Source: Muraenolepis orangiensis (lineage: Eukaryota; Chordata; Actinopteri; Gadiformes; Muraenolepididae). Taken from it: 64,000 bases of DNA. Each line of letters opens with the position of its first letter. Position 1 is the first letter of the stretch. The stretch spans positions 15,230,254 through 15,294,253 of the forward strand of contig CM051013.1 in assembly GCA_027704905.1 (NCBI GenBank), read 5' to 3'. Of the stretch, positions 14,633 to 27,359 are shown one piece after another. The notes below the pieces were generated by a model, which saw only the letters and a program-made list of their open reading frames with translations, ran no database searches and was not told where the DNA came from. The position numbers were made by a program, and so were the translations under genes.

Positions 14633-15425
14633 TTTCCTTGAACCACTCCACTTTGTAGACAAAAAAACAACCCCCCCCCCCCCCCCCCCAATGCTGCTCC
14701 TCGGTGGTCTGATGTGGGGAAGGACGACACGCCAACAGTCTGTTCACTTTGAAGCGCCGCGAAGTGCCAAGTCAGAGTGTGCAAATGATAGCTTCAGGCA
14801 ACAACAACAACTTTTTTTTTTGCTTTTTTACTCCGAGAGGCCTTGGCTTCCTTCCTTTGCGTCTTCCCTTATGCAGATAATCCATAAGAGCTTCTGAAAC
14901 ACTGGCGGTGCCCTGCTGTTCGACAATGAAACGGATGAAGACCTAAAACCCTCCTGTAAACATGCCGAGATCGAGTATTGCTCTTCAGTTTACACGCTGA
15001 AAATGCTTTGAGACCGAGTCTACACAATTAAACACAATTCAATTCACTAAAAATAACGACTCCATAAATTATGTAGATCCATAATGCAATATGTGTGAGA
15101 ATGTATTGCACAAAAGCCAGTGTTTCACTGAAAAAGTCATCCGTCGTTTTAATTAATGAACGTTTTAAGTTTGTAGATGTTCTGCTTTTTGTTGACGCCT
15201 TCTCTATGAGTGTCTATGTTAGACATGTTGTGACATCACAGCCTATGTTTTGGTCTCTGTTTTGGTTTTCATTTATAATGGGGTTGTGTTGTGTTGGGAA
15301 AGGGGTATCATTTAAAGCAGGTGGAGGTATTCTCCATTATTGGCCACACCCACATTTGACCTTTGCTGGGGGCACGCAGGAACGTGCAGACATGGATGTT
15401 CCCTGCTGATTAGCCATTATTAGCC

Positions 15426-15625
15426 GTTTCCAAGCTGTCATGTGACTACCCCCTCTAGTGACATCACGAGTGGGAGTGTCCACCCAGATGCCGGGATGAC
15501 GAGATCAATCTACCAGCCTGCACCCAGTGGACTGTACCAAGTGGTTGGTGGATTACCTAACCATCTTACATCTTGGTGCACTGTGTGATGTCACATCAGG
15601 GTAGTCACGTAAAGATTTGGAAACT
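15426..15625. repeat. Inverted repeat, about 42-bp arms
   Basis: The left arm (15426-15467, from GTTTCC through GTGACTACC to GACATCAC) matches the reverse complement of 15585-15625 imperfectly but over its whole length, with about 117 bases between. It may be the termini of a nonautonomous DNA element or a palindromic repeat. Confidence 0.6.
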
Positions 15626-16173
15626 GCCGTTGCCATGTCTTAAGTGTCCTTATATTCTGCAGGTTTCAGAAAACATACAAAATAAAAGCAATTAAAATAT
15701 ATCTATAGGGCCTGAATGTATTGAGCTTAGTGTTTGCTGCCTGGTGCCTTGCCGACCTGGTTGATGGATACCCGGCCCCTCTATCTGCTGCTTTTCAATG
15801 GAGAAAGAGTGAACAGGACGAAACTCCTGCCACGAATATTACAGTTTGGGTTCAATAGCCTATTTCAACTAATGTCCACAAGAGCTCCAGTTGCAGACTA
15901 TTCAATATTCATCAACCTTCATCAACTGGAACATTTGTTGCCTTTTCCATTTGAGAAATGCCTACCCCATCAAAAGCCATGTTGTTCAACCGGTGTTCAA
16001 GGAACAGCATTGCTTTTGGTTTGAATACAATCACACAATCATATTCATAAATCCTTAAAGTAGGCTATTAATAACCTGTATTAGTTAATGCTGTGTGTAT
16101 TGGTCATGTCTACAGGGCAGCTTCCTATGGAGGAGAAGACAAGATGCAGCCCGAGGACCAAGAGGCCATCAAA

Positions 16174-16337
16174 CAGCAGGAATGTGTATCCAGTGTGTGG
16201 AGGATATTGATAGGCCTACTTACTGTAGGCAGCTCATAATTATTAGAGGAGAAGCAGCAGGAATGTGTATCCAGTATGCACATTATTATTGATAGGTCCA
16301 CTTACCGAAGGCGAGGCCCTACTGTAATTATTGGATA
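16174..16337. repeat. 81-bp tandem duplication
   Basis: Two copies start with CAGCAGGAATGTGTATCCAG at 16174 and 16255. Both continue with ATTGATAGG..CACTTAC-like and TAATTATT segments, with several differences between copies. Confidence 0.8.
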
Positions 16338-17435
16338 AAAAATGGTTGGCAAAACCCACTATTAAAAAGGCTGTGAACCCAGTGGTTTCCCCAGTGAGTT
16401 GCATTACAGACATGAGTTACTGGCAGTGACGTGACACATTAAGTGTTTCCTGTGTTATACAGAGCAATGCTGTCTGCTTACCGACTTGGAGCATGTTCTT
16501 CTGGGTATTCTAATAAATAAGGACGTGATTATGTTTATTTTGTCTCAATATCAAAAGATGTATATCTTTGTTAGTGTTCAGGGATGATATTATACATTAT
16601 ATTTATTTATATTATAGACACATTTCTTGACAACTGAAATGTTGTCTTTGTACTGCACTTCTTTGTACCGTCTGTCTTGCTGGTCAAATAACATTTGGTT
16701 TGATTTAGGGTGTAAAAGGACAATTAGAAGTTGAGCATTGAAACTGTCTGGCAGCCAATAGGGAGAGGCATTGCTTTGACCCAATAGGAGCTCCTATTTT
16801 TACCCACAGATGAAACGTCAAACTCTGGTGTTTTGATTGGATTGTTTTGAATTTGAATATCAATCTCCTAAGCAGTGCCAAGAAAGTAGGCCCTTCCAGG
16901 CATAGATTTAAGTTGCCCCTTTCAGAGATTGAAGCCCCGGCCCTGGAGAAACCTCTCCCAGGCCAACTTGTGGATAGAGAAGCAGCAGGCTAAAGCAACT
17001 GCTGGACTTATGTCCTAAAGTACTTTGGGTTTCCTCATGTGAATTAGCTTCTAACTTCTGAAGCGTCCTCCTGGTCGTTTGCTGAGGTAGGAGCTGATGA
17101 CTTAGGTTTGCCTGGATATCACCTTCCTCCTTCCATTTGATATATTGGTTTGTCCCTGCATTAAACCACCTGCCTATACGGTGTAATACGAACTGGTTTG
17201 TACATCCGCCAAATCACAATACATCATTGCCATATTGTCGTTATTATTGACGATTCATTTGGAAGAAGTGCTATAGTGTCCTGGAACAACATGATGCTAA
17301 CAATTCAACAAGGTTGGGTTCTACTCGCAGCTTGCTGCGTGTCCACGGAGAGCACGCTAACCACCTGTTGGGCACCACAACCTGTGGAAAACACAGGTTG
17401 ACTACAGTGTTAATGTGCTGCGTTTGAACACTGTA

Positions 17436-17436
<1 letters not shown>

Positions 17437-17480
<44 letters not shown>
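17437..17480. repeat. (CA)n microsatellite
   Basis: A perfect CA tract of about 22 units. Confidence 0.95.
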
Positions 17481-17484
<4 letters not shown>

Positions 17485-17655
17485 CACACACAGAGTATAA
17501 GGGAATGCCCACATACTGAATTATATATTTACACAAATATGCTTGTATATTCATGTATTCATATAAGCACGCCCGAGATGCACACATGCAAGCAAAACAC
17601 ACATCCATATACTGTATCAATGCAAGGCCAGAAAAAAAATCCTATTTAAATACAC

Positions 17656-17679
17656 ACTGTACTGTACGTACAGTACAGT
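17656..17679. repeat. Perfect 24-bp palindrome
   Basis: The sequence is built from ACTGT/ACAGT steps around a central TACGTA and equals its own reverse complement over 24 bases. Confidence 0.95.
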
Positions 17680-18218
17680 ACAAAGACACTGGCACGCATT
17701 AACTCGCATACGCGCAAACACAACAAACACGAAAATGAACCATCAACGTAGACACACACACACAAACACGCGCGCACACACATTGCCACATGAATCGATG
17801 GCTAACGAGCGCACGCTAAACCTCAAGCATCCGATGGGTGCGCGTGGTGGTCGTTGTTTCGTCGACAGTGCTCAGCTTGAGCACAACACGACTGATCTGA
17901 GACCCACCACCACCACCGCGGTTCGGCTTGCATCTTGTTTGCTTTGGCTGTCACACGGGGCGCACCGTCTCAGAGTCCTCGGTCCCGTGGAGTTAAGCTG
18001 TCTCTTCAGCCATCAACGCCAATTAGCTCCCCCCCCCCGCACCTCCCCCCCCCCCATACACCCCACACCCCGTTGAACACTTGCTAAATGAAAGCGACTC
18101 TGATTACATCATGTGTAATGGGATGAGGCAGAGGGATTCATATTTCATGTTTTATGACCAGTGTTTCCTGGGGATAGGCTCAGGGAGACTTTGTTCTTGA
18201 AGAACATCATAAAGTACG

Positions 18219-18433
18219 AACAGGCTATAACTTAGTTTGGTCATTAACTTTTTCGGGGAGGGTGGGGGGGGGGGGTGGGGGGGATTTTAGGATATTAGTG
18301 AACAGGATATAACTTAGTTTGGTAGATGACAATGTTTTTTTTGGGGGGGTATTTTAGAATAATAGTTAACAGGATATAACTTTGTTTGGTAGATGAGGAT
18401 GGGTTTTTTTGGGGTGATTTTAACGATAATAGT
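18219..18433. repeat. Three-copy tandem repeat, about 75-80 bp
   Basis: Copies start at about 18219, 18300 and 18371 with GAACAGG[C/A]TATAACTT. Each contains TTTGGT, a T/G-rich spacer and ATTTTA..ATA.TAGT. Poly(G) spacers differ in length. Confidence 0.85.
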
Positions 18434-18777
18434 GAGTGTACACAATGACCCATGAATCAATTTGAAAATTGAAAAATTCATCTTTTCTTTTTCTTTGGGA
18501 AAGGCCCAGCAATTCCAGGGGGGGCAGTTTCCACTATAAAGGCTTCAGGAGTTGTTGTTTTCTTGTACCCATAAGTGCGTATGGACGGGGTGCTATCATA
18601 TTAACACTGTGTTCTTCTTCTCTGAAGGGATGGCTAGATTGAGACCAAGAGATTCACGGATGGAGAGTGGCTGAAAGGGGGCTTGGCAGGAGCCTTGTAC
18701 AACTCGGTCTCGCATTCATTGCCCTCTTTTTTTCTCTCCGGAATAGTCCTTCCTTTGAGCCAAGCTTGCTCTACACA

Positions 18778-18865
18778 CGGTGGTGGTGGGGGTGAGGGAG
18801 GGTGTTAGTGGTGGTGCTGGTGGTGGGGGTGAGTGAGGGTGGGTGGTGGTGGGGGTGTGGGTGAG
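18778..18865. repeat. GGT-rich G-tract cluster
   Basis: Repeated GGTGGTGGGGGTGAG units give many closely spaced GGG runs with quadruplex potential. Confidence 0.8.
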
Positions 18866-19439
18866 TACTGTAGAATACTAAAAGGCCACCGTCTATCTGC
18901 CTATACTCCACATACTCCATAGCTATCCCCACAGATCCATTATGGTATGGTATATCTTAACATATCTAAACATATGTTATGTTGAAATGCATTAAAATGA
19001 CAGAATACAGATTCCCCAAGTCATCGTCATACATACATTATTTTATGCATGTCAAATTATTAAATTAATAGAAAAAGAGCGCACTGTAGACATCCCTATA
19101 TATATATATCATTTTTACATTTTTTAAGCGTATTTATCCAATTCATTTTTTAATGGGAACATTGGCGGCCCAGCTATCCAACTCCTGCAGAGTCTGTATC
19201 TGTTGTCATCCATCACCGCGTTGCCATGGTACCTCACCAGCCACAATTATCCCCACAATCCAATTATCTGTGGCTATTCAGAGGGAAAATAGAAAAACAG
19301 AAACTAAAGCAAAAACAGGAAGCTAAAGTGTGTGTGTGTGGGGGGGGAGGGGGGCGGAAGGGCCTTTAAAACTGAACACCTTTTATGCTGAATGACAAAG
19401 GGAGAGTGTGGCTTAATGATGGAAGTCCCCATTTTTTCA

Positions 19440-19507
19440 GAGAGAGAGAGAGGGAGAGGGAGAGGGAGAGGGAGGGAGAGGGAGAGGGAGATGGAGAGGG
19501 AGAGGGA

Positions 19508-19584
<77 letters not shown>

Positions 19585-19630
19585 CGAGAGAGAGAGAGAG
19601 GGGATGAGGGGGGGGGGAGGGGGTAGAGAG
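19440..19630. repeat. (GA)n and GGGAGA repeat
   Basis: A GGGAGA hexamer-like section grades into perfect GA and ends in a G-rich tail. Confidence 0.95.
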
Positions 19631-19849
19631 AGACAGATGAAGAATAGTTTATGAAGTGAACGAGCCTCTAGGGAGGTAGAGGACTGATAACATCCAGGCC
19701 ACAGAACACAGAAGGACACATCTCCTTTCATGTGGCTCACCGTGGCCAGAAGGCCACGTCGGACCCACCGGCTAAACCGCAGCACATTTCACCACACTTC
19801 ATCACATTACTACAACAGCCCCACGAGTGCAGTTAAGACGAACACAGGG

Positions 19850-19930
19850 AAGAGATGGGGGAGAGATGGGGGAGAGATGGGGGGATGGGGGATGGGGGAT
19901 GGGGGATGGGGAGGGGGTGGTGGGGGAGAC
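19850..19930. repeat. GATGGGG tandem repeat
   Basis: GAGAGATGGGG units followed by GATGGGG units and a GGGGTGGTGGGGG end. This is a strong quadruplex candidate. Confidence 0.88.
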
Positions 19931-20000
19931 TATTCATAGCTTGGTAGATGGCCAGAAAGCTACCAACCACAGTGATTGTTTAATCACACAAAGAAAATGA

Positions 20001-20006
20001 GTGTGT

Positions 20007-20079
<73 letters not shown>

Positions 20080-20106
20080 TGTGTGTGTGTGTAAGGGGGG
20101 GGGGGG
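20001..20106. repeat. (GT)n with G run
   Basis: GT tract with ATG and GCG interruptions, ending in about 13 G. Confidence 0.95.
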
Positions 20107-20923
20107 AGTGGGTTGGTCTTTGATGGTATTGCTGAGTGTAGGGGAAAAATATTATAAAAGAAAATATGGAGGTCAAAATTACATATTTGTAAAGAAGTGG
20201 TGGTGGAAGGGAGGGTTTTAATGGGCCCCCGTCAAGCTTCTGTTTCAGGAGTCAGGAGAAGCGTCAGGGCCCCGGCCCTACCAAGCGCTATGCCTCGCCA
20301 TCGGCCGCGCCATTCACTCTGTAGTGGATGGAATACCGCGTGGGCGGGGGGGGGCAAAGGATTATGGGACGGCTGGCAGGGGCTCGCAGCGAGTTGAAGT
20401 TGTGTTCAACGTGTTCAATTGTTTTGCTTGACAGTAAAGACAATAAAAAAAAAGGATTGGATGGAATTGAACTGCAACGGAATTATAATCAACGCTTGTG
20501 TGTGACCGGTGTGACAGACGAACCTGTGTCCGTGGGGCCGCTCAACGAGACCCATTACATGAGACGCACTACAACTTCCACACCTTAAGTGCAATTCATT
20601 ACGACCCAGGAAATCAATCAAGAGACTGGCAGACACTGACCGATTGCAGGGCAGCCATTAAAAGAACACCGGTGACATCCGTAATGCGTCGGTAATACGC
20701 ACTCTGCCTCAGTTATACTGATCTGGGATCCAGCCGTCTTACTATAGTAACGCAGTTTCTGGGGCGGTAGGGCGGGGGAAGAGAAACAAATTTGTGTGAG
20801 TGGATGAAGCTTTCAGAAGGGGATTTTAGTACGGGTATTTGTACAATGGCCGGCCGGTGTTGGCTTTAAAACGTTACAGACGCGAAGGAGTGCAAAACGG
20901 GCTTGTCTTCTATGCTATCGGAT

Positions 20924-21038
20924 AGACACACACACACACACACACACGCACACACACACACACAGATTAACACAGGTAAACTTACATGCACGCACGTACA
21001 TACAAACACACACAGCTTACCACATATCCACACACATA

Positions 21039-21069
<31 letters not shown>

Positions 21070-21070
21070 T
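20924..21070. repeat. Degenerate (CA)n
   Basis: CA blocks interleaved with CACGCA, GTACAT and TTACCA segments. Confidence 0.88.
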
Positions 21071-21267
21071 TGCACGTATGTACAAACCTATCAGCAACAT
21101 TGCTAAGCGCAAAAAATATTATTGTTATTATTAAAAGAAAATATTAAGGTAAAAAAACATCTTTGTAAAGATGTCAGCAACATTGCAGCATGTAAAGATC
21201 AACTGAAAACAAAACAGTGTTTAAGAAAGCATAACCAAACTTTTAAGTGAATTTGCACAACCAAACC

Positions 21268-21279
21268 CACACACTCTCA

Positions 21280-21321
<42 letters not shown>

Positions 21322-21329
21322 TACACACA
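21268..21329. repeat. (CA)n microsatellite
   Basis: A CA tract of about 25 units with a terminal CATACATA. Confidence 0.95.
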
Positions 21330-24180
21330 CATTTATAGGATAAACTGATTAAAGTCTTAGAGTCTTAAAGGACTATATTAGTATACGCACAACACAACTC
21401 AACACACAAGTTGCCACTTGTGTTCTGACGTGTGAGATGAATAGATATGATAACTCCATATCTGCTCCGCCTCACTCACAGCTTTTGACTTCTTGGTCAC
21501 TCCCCCACAGGCACTTCACTGTCTATAATGGCAGCGTCTGATGTTAGATTGAGTCTTGAGTTTCAAAATGAATGGGTTACTCTCAATGTGTTTCTGGCGT
21601 CACTCTGCACTTCAGTATTTCTATTTTTACCCTTTAATCAAATTCCATCCTTCAGATGGGAGTCTTCACCGTGCCGCCAATGTATTCATCTCAACAACCG
21701 AATAATTTGTATTTTTTCTTTGTTTTTCCAAACCATCTGCATGTTCTCAAACACATGAACTAAAAGGATTTTGATAACGTCCATAGAGCCCATTTGGGTT
21801 CTGCAAGGATTTTTATAGAGCACAGAACCAATTGGAGGCTCTAAGTGGATCTTTAGGGGGACACTTTAGGTGTATACGTGTGCTAACTGCAGGATCAGGG
21901 TTGTCATCTGGCCTCGTCAAGAACTCAGATGAAAAAAAGATAGGCTGTCATGGCGTGACAGCGGGGAAGAGTTAATGATGATGGTGGTCCCGACCTGTCA
22001 ATCACAGATCCCCGATCGCAAGCCTCCTGTGAGGGAGGAAGCGATTCAACTGAGAACTTGACAGCGCAGGGAGGCACGTATCGCACCCAACGTCGTCGAA
22101 GGGGTGCGGCACCAAAAGAGTGACTGGCACCATCGTGATCACCACTAGTACACCGTCAGGTGTACTTAAACCTGCAGTATTTAAGTGGTCCCATCAGCAG
22201 CCTCTAGTGGCTGGAGTTAACTGCCTTCTGGAAGGCGACTGAATTGGGAGAGCAGATCTTCCGGCAAGGTAACACTGTAATGGTTTTTTTACATGACCTT
22301 ATTAAAACCCCAAAATAATGTCAGCGTTTTTTATTTTCCCCATGCGACGAAGCTAGTGTCAAGATGTTCCCATGGTGGGGAGGGGTGAGGGGGGGGTGGG
22401 GGTAGTGGACCATAGTAGAACAATGGTTGAGAGAAAACCGGAAAAATTGACTTGTGGATGGGTGTGCTTTATTATTTCTTTCTTCTATAGTATATAGCTG
22501 CAGTAGTATAACAGTTACCATACTGCAGGTTTAAGAGACCCCAGCAGGCTGCCATGGGGTACACCACAAGTCGTTTAATCCGGGGGAAAATGTGCTGCCA
22601 TTAGAATAAAAAAAAAAAAGTGTGATAACGTTCACGCAAGAATAGCAAAGTGCGACCGTGTTGTCTGTCTTTCCGATCCAGTAAACTTGATACACTGCTA
22701 ATGCCACAGCAAATTGGAAATGTGTATAACAAACTAGCGAGAATGATGATGAAAGCAGCTGCAATCGTCTTGCACGGCTGATAACGGTGCACGGCTCGCT
22801 CCCGTTACGCCATCTAAATCCAATTTCCATTCTGTCCTCACCAACACCTGGCACCCCTATGCTGCAGACGCAAGCGTCAAACCACATATGTCTGCCGGCT
22901 TTCCAATTCCGCGTTTTTGGTGTAAACTAAATGTGCATTTTGCTGTAGTCCTCGGCGACCTTGCGCTCTGGGGGAGACAATTGGAGGCAACTTTTGCATC
23001 GGAGAGGAAATGAATGGCATGGCATACTGAGCACGGGACAAATTGAAAAAAATTGTTATGGAGTCTTCTGTGGACTTCGGTGTCCTCCTTATCTGTGACA
23101 GTTCTATAAGAGGCCGTCTCACTGACAGTGATTCAGAACCCTGGCCTTTTTAGCAAAACGGCCCATTGTTACCATAATCCATTTTTATCCATTCTGGGCT
23201 TTTTTTCATTGCATTTTTGTTTGTACTGTACTTTTCCCCTTTTCCCGTCATGGACCAAAATAGCTTTTGAAAGCCCATGCGTGAGAATGCAAGGCTGATT
23301 GAAGGATTGCAGGAGAATTTCTACTGTTGTTGTTGGTGCATGGAATAGCATATGCTATCAAGCTTTAGCGCATGATAGTGTGTGTGTGTCACCGTGCTTG
23401 TGAATATCAATTGTGGCAGTGTATAAGTTAGGCTATTTCCAGTGAAATGGATCACTATAAAAACACTTATCACGCAAATGGTTTGTCCAAATAGGCTACT
23501 TTGGAAAAAAAAGACTGTTGTGAACACTACAGGGAAATAAAAACACTTCCCTGTAAGGAAGCGAGGGCGACGGTATCATTGTAATGCACTTCAGCTCCTG
23601 CTGATTCCCAATCATATTTTTTTCCCCTTTTTTTCGCCACCTTTTGCATTACTGCATCGTACAGAATCTGTAGAGGTACCCGCTCTCCAGTGTCAAGTCT
23701 GTGTCTAATAAATTGCAGCAATTGCATCCAAAGCTTATTCTGCGCGTATAAGCGTTCAGAAACAAGCGAGCGGTAGGGCCCCCAGCCCAGCGCTTCTGTC
23801 GTCTGTATTAACCACCACACACCGGACCCACCGTCCACCCCTCAAGGTGTTAGCTAGTTTGCCTTTTTCCTGTGCTAAATGTCAATTTAGTACAGGAAGC
23901 CAATGTTCAGCCATGGAGGACAGGGGCCTTGAAGCCTCTCGGTGTCCATGTGGGTGCCTGCTGCATATGCAATCAGACCTTTGTGGCAAGGAACTCAAGA
24001 GCACAAGCTCTCAAGAGTACGAGCGACCGGGCGGTTATCACCCAACATGCATCAGCTGTGTTTGGATTTATGCGTGTGGTTGGCTGGCCTAAATGCAAAT
24101 GCACATATTAAAAGACAAAAGACAAAGTAACAAATTCAGAAGCACAGGTATATACACTGACACAAACATACACTAACATA
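21330..24180. other. Mostly unique intronic sequence, no gene seen
   Basis: There is one G-rich patch at 22372-22405 (GGGG runs) and a short AT run at the right edge. Minus-strand open frames at 22531-22887 and 23527-23838 have no recognisable domain. Confidence 0.4.
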
Positions 24181-24324
24181 TACAATATATATATATATAT
24201 ATAGAAAATGTAATACATGTAATATATTATAATGTAAGAAACAGGATAATGTAATGTATTGTCATACATTATCAAAATCGAAGGATTTTAATCCTCTTTA
24301 TTGGTCATTAATCCAATAAATCCT

Positions 24325-24445
24325 AATTTTAGGAGCAGTGGGCAGCTATTGTATCCACAGCACCCGGGGAGCAGTGTCAGGGGTCTGGTGCCTTGCTCAA
24401 GGGCACCTCGGCAGTGCCCGGATGTTTCAGGGACTTGAACAAGAC
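24325..24445 (-). mobile_element. 5'-truncated tRNA-derived SINE fragment
   Basis: Read on the minus strand it carries a B-box-like GTTCAAGTCCC, then CCTTGAGCAAGGCACCAGA and a CTGCCC(A/T)CTGCTCCTAA block. The same order and orientation occur in the fuller copy at 41705-41975. The A-box end is missing. Confidence 0.65.
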
Positions 24446-24650
24446 TTGAATCTTGTAGTCTAAATACAATATACAATTAAGTACAATATACAATTAATAT
24501 ACTTGAATTAATGTTAATGTTAATATTGTTATTTTATTTAATTAATGGGGAATTAATCTCGGACCCATCTGCGCATTAAGTCACTGATTGAATGAGTAAA
24601 TAGGCCTAACCCAAGGCGGTTAATGACTAATGATGATTAGCAAGAGTGTG

Positions 24651-24908
24651 TGTAACGCCAGCTCTAACCCCACTCATTAGTGTTACTTCATGTCATTAGT
24701 GTAATGTTTGTCACCTGTGTTAATTAGTCATTCTGTTCACCTGTGTTCCATGTATTTAAGTCCCCTAGTTTCTGCACCCTGATGGTCGGTTCCTTGTTTG
24801 TTGTCTTGTTTGTTCCTGTATTCTACATGAAGTTACGCGTCCTTTTGCATCCACCCTACTGAGTCTGATCTCTGCATTTGGGCTCACCACCCTGCCCATG
24901 CCCTGACA
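24651..24908 (+). mobile_element. LTR-like segment, probably Gypsy family
   Basis: The segment begins TGTAAC and ends CCCTGACA, giving TG...CA termini. It has a TATTTAAG promoter-like motif in its middle and a CTGCATTTGGG...GACA end typical of fish Gypsy LTRs as I know them. Gag-like sequence follows directly. No second LTR was found within the window, so this is a solo or 5' remnant. Confidence 0.55.
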
Positions 24909-24979
24909 GAAGGGACTGTCCAAAATAATTTACCCGGCGGAGATTATGCCTTTATCCATGCTCCTGGCAGCCACCTTTT

Positions 24980-25387
24980 GAGCATCAGCACCGCCTCGTT
25001 GGCTGCATCCTGGACAGGATTGCGGCACTCACTTATCAGCTACTCAGCCTGGCTCCCCAGTTACCTAACCTGGCTCCCCAGCTACCTAGCCTTCTTTCCC
25101 AGTTACCCCGTCCTGTTCCTATCCTGCCTAGCCCTGTTCCTCACCTGCCTAGTCCTGTTACTGACCTGTCTAGCCCTGTTCTTCACCTGCCTAGCCCTTT
25201 TCCTGATCTGCCTAGCCCTGTTCCTGACCTGCCTTGCCCTGTTCCTCACTTGTCTTGCCCTGTTCCTCACCTGCCTAGCCCTGTTCCTCACCTGCCTAGC
25301 CCTTTTCCTGACCTGCCTAGCCCTGTTCCTCAACTGCCTAGCCCTGTTCCTGACCTGCCTAGCCCTTTTCCTGAGTGGCCCGATTAA
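24980..25387 (+). pseudogene. Gag-like remnant with Pro-rich heptads
   Basis: The frame starting at 24980 is open for 135 codons to a TAA at 25385-25387. It begins EHQHRLVGCILDRIAAL, which looks like the start of a retroelement Gag, then runs through Pro-rich heptads PVPxLPS to PFPEWPD. There is no ATG in this frame. The segment just after the LTR reads in a different frame, suggesting a frameshift. It lies 72 bases after the LTR-like segment. I infer a decayed Gypsy gag whose Pro-rich part expanded as a 21-bp tandem repeat. Confidence 0.4.
25047..25377. repeat. 21-bp tandem repeat, about 15 units
   Basis: Units of the type CCTGTTCCTCACCTGCCTAG plus one base, with C/G and C/T variants. The heptads read LALFLTC in one plus frame and PVPxLPS in another. 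The array lies inside the gag-like remnant. Confidence 0.92.
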
Positions 25388-26198
25388 AAACTTCTAGAAC
25401 AACGGATGAGTCACAGAATATCCTTGTATTTTTTTATATGCTTGCTTACTTCTTCTTTCATAATGCATTATACTAACGGACCTGAAGGATGACCTTGTCT
25501 TGTGCGTTCGGAACAAAAGCGAAACAGACCTTTCTAGAGGTCAACATCGTGCGGAGAGCAAGGAGAGGGTCGTCTCTGCCGATACAGTATCTTCAAGATG
25601 ACCTTTTCATTTCTAATATAAAATGAAAGGCAAAACATGTTTATACTTAAATATTCTGCGCTGTCCATATTCCACTGGATGTTTTTTGTGTCGAAGGGTC
25701 AGGCATGCACCCAGCACTTCCCTTCATACATTTGAGATGGATACCTTCATTTATTTGTATTTTTTCCAACATTGCTTCACTTCGGAGCGCCCCCTTCCAT
25801 CTGGTGTTGAGCAATGAGTGGTGAGTTTTGGAGCAAAATGTGCTTGAGGAGTAGCAGATCCCCAGTATTTGAAGAGATAAAGAGAAGCCATTTATCTCGG
25901 AGGCAGGCTTTCTGGGGAAGCACCGGCTTGCATGAAAAATGTCTGTCCTCAATACATTTAATACATAGCAATATAGCAATGTGCAGTGTTTGTCCTCGTA
26001 CAAATACAAATGATTTGTTTAAACAGATGTATTTTCATTTCCCAAAAACTGACAGGTTGGGTTAATCTTTAGGCCTATAGGATAAATAGTATGAAAACGA
26101 TCGCTATATTATTCTTAGACGCATTTTATATGTTTATATGTAACAAGTACTATGCTACAAAAAAAAGGGCAGTTAGCAACAGTTTTCTCAAGTGTGAG
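25388..26198. other. Unique stretch, no gene seen
   Basis: Open frames up to 120 codons exist on the minus strand (26009-25647), but I recognise no domain or splice structure. Confidence 0.35.
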
Positions 26199-26227
26199 TA
26201 CACACACACACACACACACAAACACAC
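26199..26227. repeat. (CA)n microsatellite
   Basis: A short CA tract with one AAAC interruption. Confidence 0.9.
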
Positions 26228-26307
26228 AATGATGCACGGATATACACACACAAACCCACCACTCCAGCTCAGTCCAGGCCTCTAGCCAAGACTGCAGGAG
26301 GTACACT

Positions 26308-26412
<105 letters not shown>

Positions 26413-26477
26413 AGTGCTGCAGGCATGCTATAATTCCCCCCTGCTATCCTGGGACCATAATAACGGATGGAAGACAC

Positions 26478-26530
26478 AAAAAAGAAAAGAAGAAAAAGAA
26501 AAAGAAGAAGAAGAAGAAGAAGAAGAGGAG
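26478..26530. repeat. (GAA)n-rich purine tract
   Basis: An AAAAAG and GAA tract ending in GAGGAGGGGGG. Confidence 0.9.
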
Positions 26531-26739
26531 GGGGGCAAGAAAGCTGCCCTAAGGTGTTCCACTACCAGCCTGGGTTCACTCCCCAGCATCCACATAATAA
26601 CCCTTAATGACACGGATTGGAGCTTAACGTCAGTGGTGAGAAGACGGGACGACGACGATGGGACGACTTCTGAGAGTGAGTGAGTGAGTGCCCTGTACGG
26701 CCCTGTTAATTACCACGCTACGCCCTCCCTCGCTGAGCA

Positions 26740-26766
26740 GGAGGGGGGGGGGGGGGGGGGGGGGGT
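26740..26766. repeat. Poly(G) run
   Basis: About 25 G with one A near the start. A further G run lies at about 26917-26928. Confidence 0.9.
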
Positions 26767-27359
26767 CAGACACGGGTTGGGTGGGTGGGCGGTACCGCAC
26801 TACGGTGCCAGACGGCAAACTGGGTCGGCACCGCTGGGGATGATCAGACAGAGAGGAAGACCTCATTCTCTCTCTCCACCCTCCCCAATTGCCGAGTTCA
26901 CAGGGAGAGAGAGGGAGGGGGGGGGGGGGTTGAAGATGGGAACACCCGGACTGCAGTTCCTCTAGGAAGTGTTGAGGCGGTGTTCCGCAGGGGAGGACGC
27001 CACCCCCCGCCCTGTAAGCTGCGGGGGCGCCGTGATGGATACATTTCATCCTTTTGTAGAGGCAGTATCGATCGGGGTGAAACCCCAGCTCCTTGAATCA
27101 CAGCGAAGCTGCACTCCTACTTCCCCCCCCCCACCACCACCACCCCACCCCTTACCCCATAACCCCAAGGCTAGGTGGCGCCTACCTGCTGTCATAAGTC
27201 ATAAGTAACGAGTGGGCGTGCAGACGCACACATGCAGGGCAAGCGAACACACACGTGATAGTGGATGGTTGCGACCCGTTTGTGAAGCAGATCGTAAATC
27301 TTGGGGTAAATGCATCGTTCAATCAGAAAGCAGATCTTACTGAAACACTATAGCATGCC

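Larger units (their letters stand above)
14633..17436. other. Mostly unique intronic sequence, no gene seen
   Basis: The stretch contains a C run at about 14670-14690, an inverted repeat (15426-15625) and an 81-bp duplication (16174-16337), listed separately. No exon was recognised. Confidence 0.4.

Noticed and set aside
16585..16700. LINE 3' end (TGTACTGCACTTCTTTGTACC...CAAATAACATTTGG)
   Set aside because: It is suggestive of a dispersed repeat tail, but too short and diverged to name or bound.
23527..23838. 103-residue minus-strand ORF with a charged middle
   Set aside because: No family resemblance and no convincing acceptor. Such frames are expected by chance in 64 kb.
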